From positions 1-5,872 of the forward strand of contig CANQOM010000103.1 of NCBI GenBank assembly GCA_947625445.1: a stretch of DNA of 5,872 bases, read 5' to 3'. This stretch comes from Candidatus Gastranaerophilales bacterium. GTDB taxonomy: Bacteria; Cyanobacteriota; Vampirovibrionia; Gastranaerophilales; Gastranaerophilaceae. A program made the position numbers and the translations under genes. Under the pieces are notes generated by a model. It was not told the DNA's origin. It worked only from the letters and a program-made list of their open reading frames with translations, and did no database searches. Shown here piece by piece: positions 5,782 to 5,872 of the stretch (position 1 is its first letter; every line of letters starts with the position of its first letter).

Positions 5782-5872
5782 GCTTTTGCGAATTTAGAAC
5801 TGCGTGTGAAAGTCCGGCAATATAAAAAACACTCCTTTTTAGGAGTGTTTAATTTGCCTTGAGCCGGACTTG
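5782..5872. repeat. Structured direct repeat, copy 2, reaching the window edge
   Basis: This is the second copy of the 91-bp element at 5596-5686, at an offset of exactly 186 bp and with a single mismatch. All structural parts are retained: arms at 5810-5818 and 5863-5871 and the central hairpin at 5827-5850. The match is still running when the window ends, so the right boundary and copy number are unknown. Unlike copy 1, its left part can also pair with the preceding spacer (AGTTCT with AGAACT), so the two copies may fold differently. Confidence 0.93.
5822..5850 (-). terminator. Terminator-like hairpin inside repeat copy 2
   Basis: It is identical to the hairpin in copy 1: 10-bp arms (5827-5836, 5841-5850), a 4-nt loop, and a six-T run on the minus strand. 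Two such hairpins in series would give strong insulation against transcripts coming from the right. Confidence 0.5.

Noticed and set aside
5596..5872. CRISPR array
   Set aside because: The repeat is 91 bp with a 95-bp structured spacer and a strong internal terminator hairpin, far outside CRISPR geometry, and no cas gene is present.
5624..5872. Complete group II intron
   Set aside because: GTGCG and GTGTGAAAGTCC motifs are suggestive, but no domain V/VI or maturase gene is visible, and close reiteration of one segment does not fit an intact intron. It remains only as an alternative for a fragment whose remainder lies to the right.
5596..5872. Integron attC array
   Set aside because: The conserved GTTRRRY/RYYYAAC core sites do not bracket the palindromes, and no gene cassette lies between the copies.

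Overview
The window is strongly A+T-rich, with AGA as the main arginine codon. It holds five protein-coding genes and a non-coding repeat region at the right end. The MinD and MinE sequences resemble cyanobacterial homologues (MinE has a 'HDR..L.P....KMREELIEV.SKYV.ID.EELE' core). Low G+C, cyanobacteria-like Min proteins and no photosynthesis genes in view suggest a non-photosynthetic Cyanobacteriota lineage such as Vampirovibrionia/Gastranaerophilales. This assignment is an inference from memory of the families and was not tested by a search.

Layout. Positions 1-993 (+) are the end of a min operon: the C-terminal half of MinD, then MinE starting on the base after the minD stop. MinE carries an unusual acidic tail of about 80 residues. 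A perfect 17-bp-stem hairpin at 1011-1048 terminates this operon and also, from the other side, the converging gene. Positions 1046-3883 (-) encode a double-length M16 zinc metallopeptidase with an intact HxxEH site in its first half and a degenerate second half. A 162-bp divergent intergenic region with an extended -10 promoter leads to 4046-4561 (+), a small unrecognised protein with a TTG start, arginine-rich DRR motifs and a C-terminal hydrophobic hairpin. A 122-bp gap separates it from the converging gene at 4684-5415 (-), a lipoprotein with LolA-like features and a good promoter at 5531-5559.

Positions 5416-5872 contain no convincing gene. From 5596 on there is a directly repeated 91-bp element (one mismatch between copies, 186-bp spacing), the second copy running off the window edge. 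Each copy is a nested palindrome: an outer AAGTCCGGC/GCCGGACTT stem encloses a terminator-like hairpin. The 95-bp spacer can itself fold into hairpins, one with symmetric tandem G-A mismatches. This is the best candidate here for something undescribed (a structured RNA array, palindromic mobile repeat or intron-related remnant), and I could not identify it.

The genes do not form one pathway. minDE is cell-division site selection. The M16 peptidase, the small membrane protein and the lipoprotein may all relate to the cell envelope, but nothing in the sequence links them functionally.
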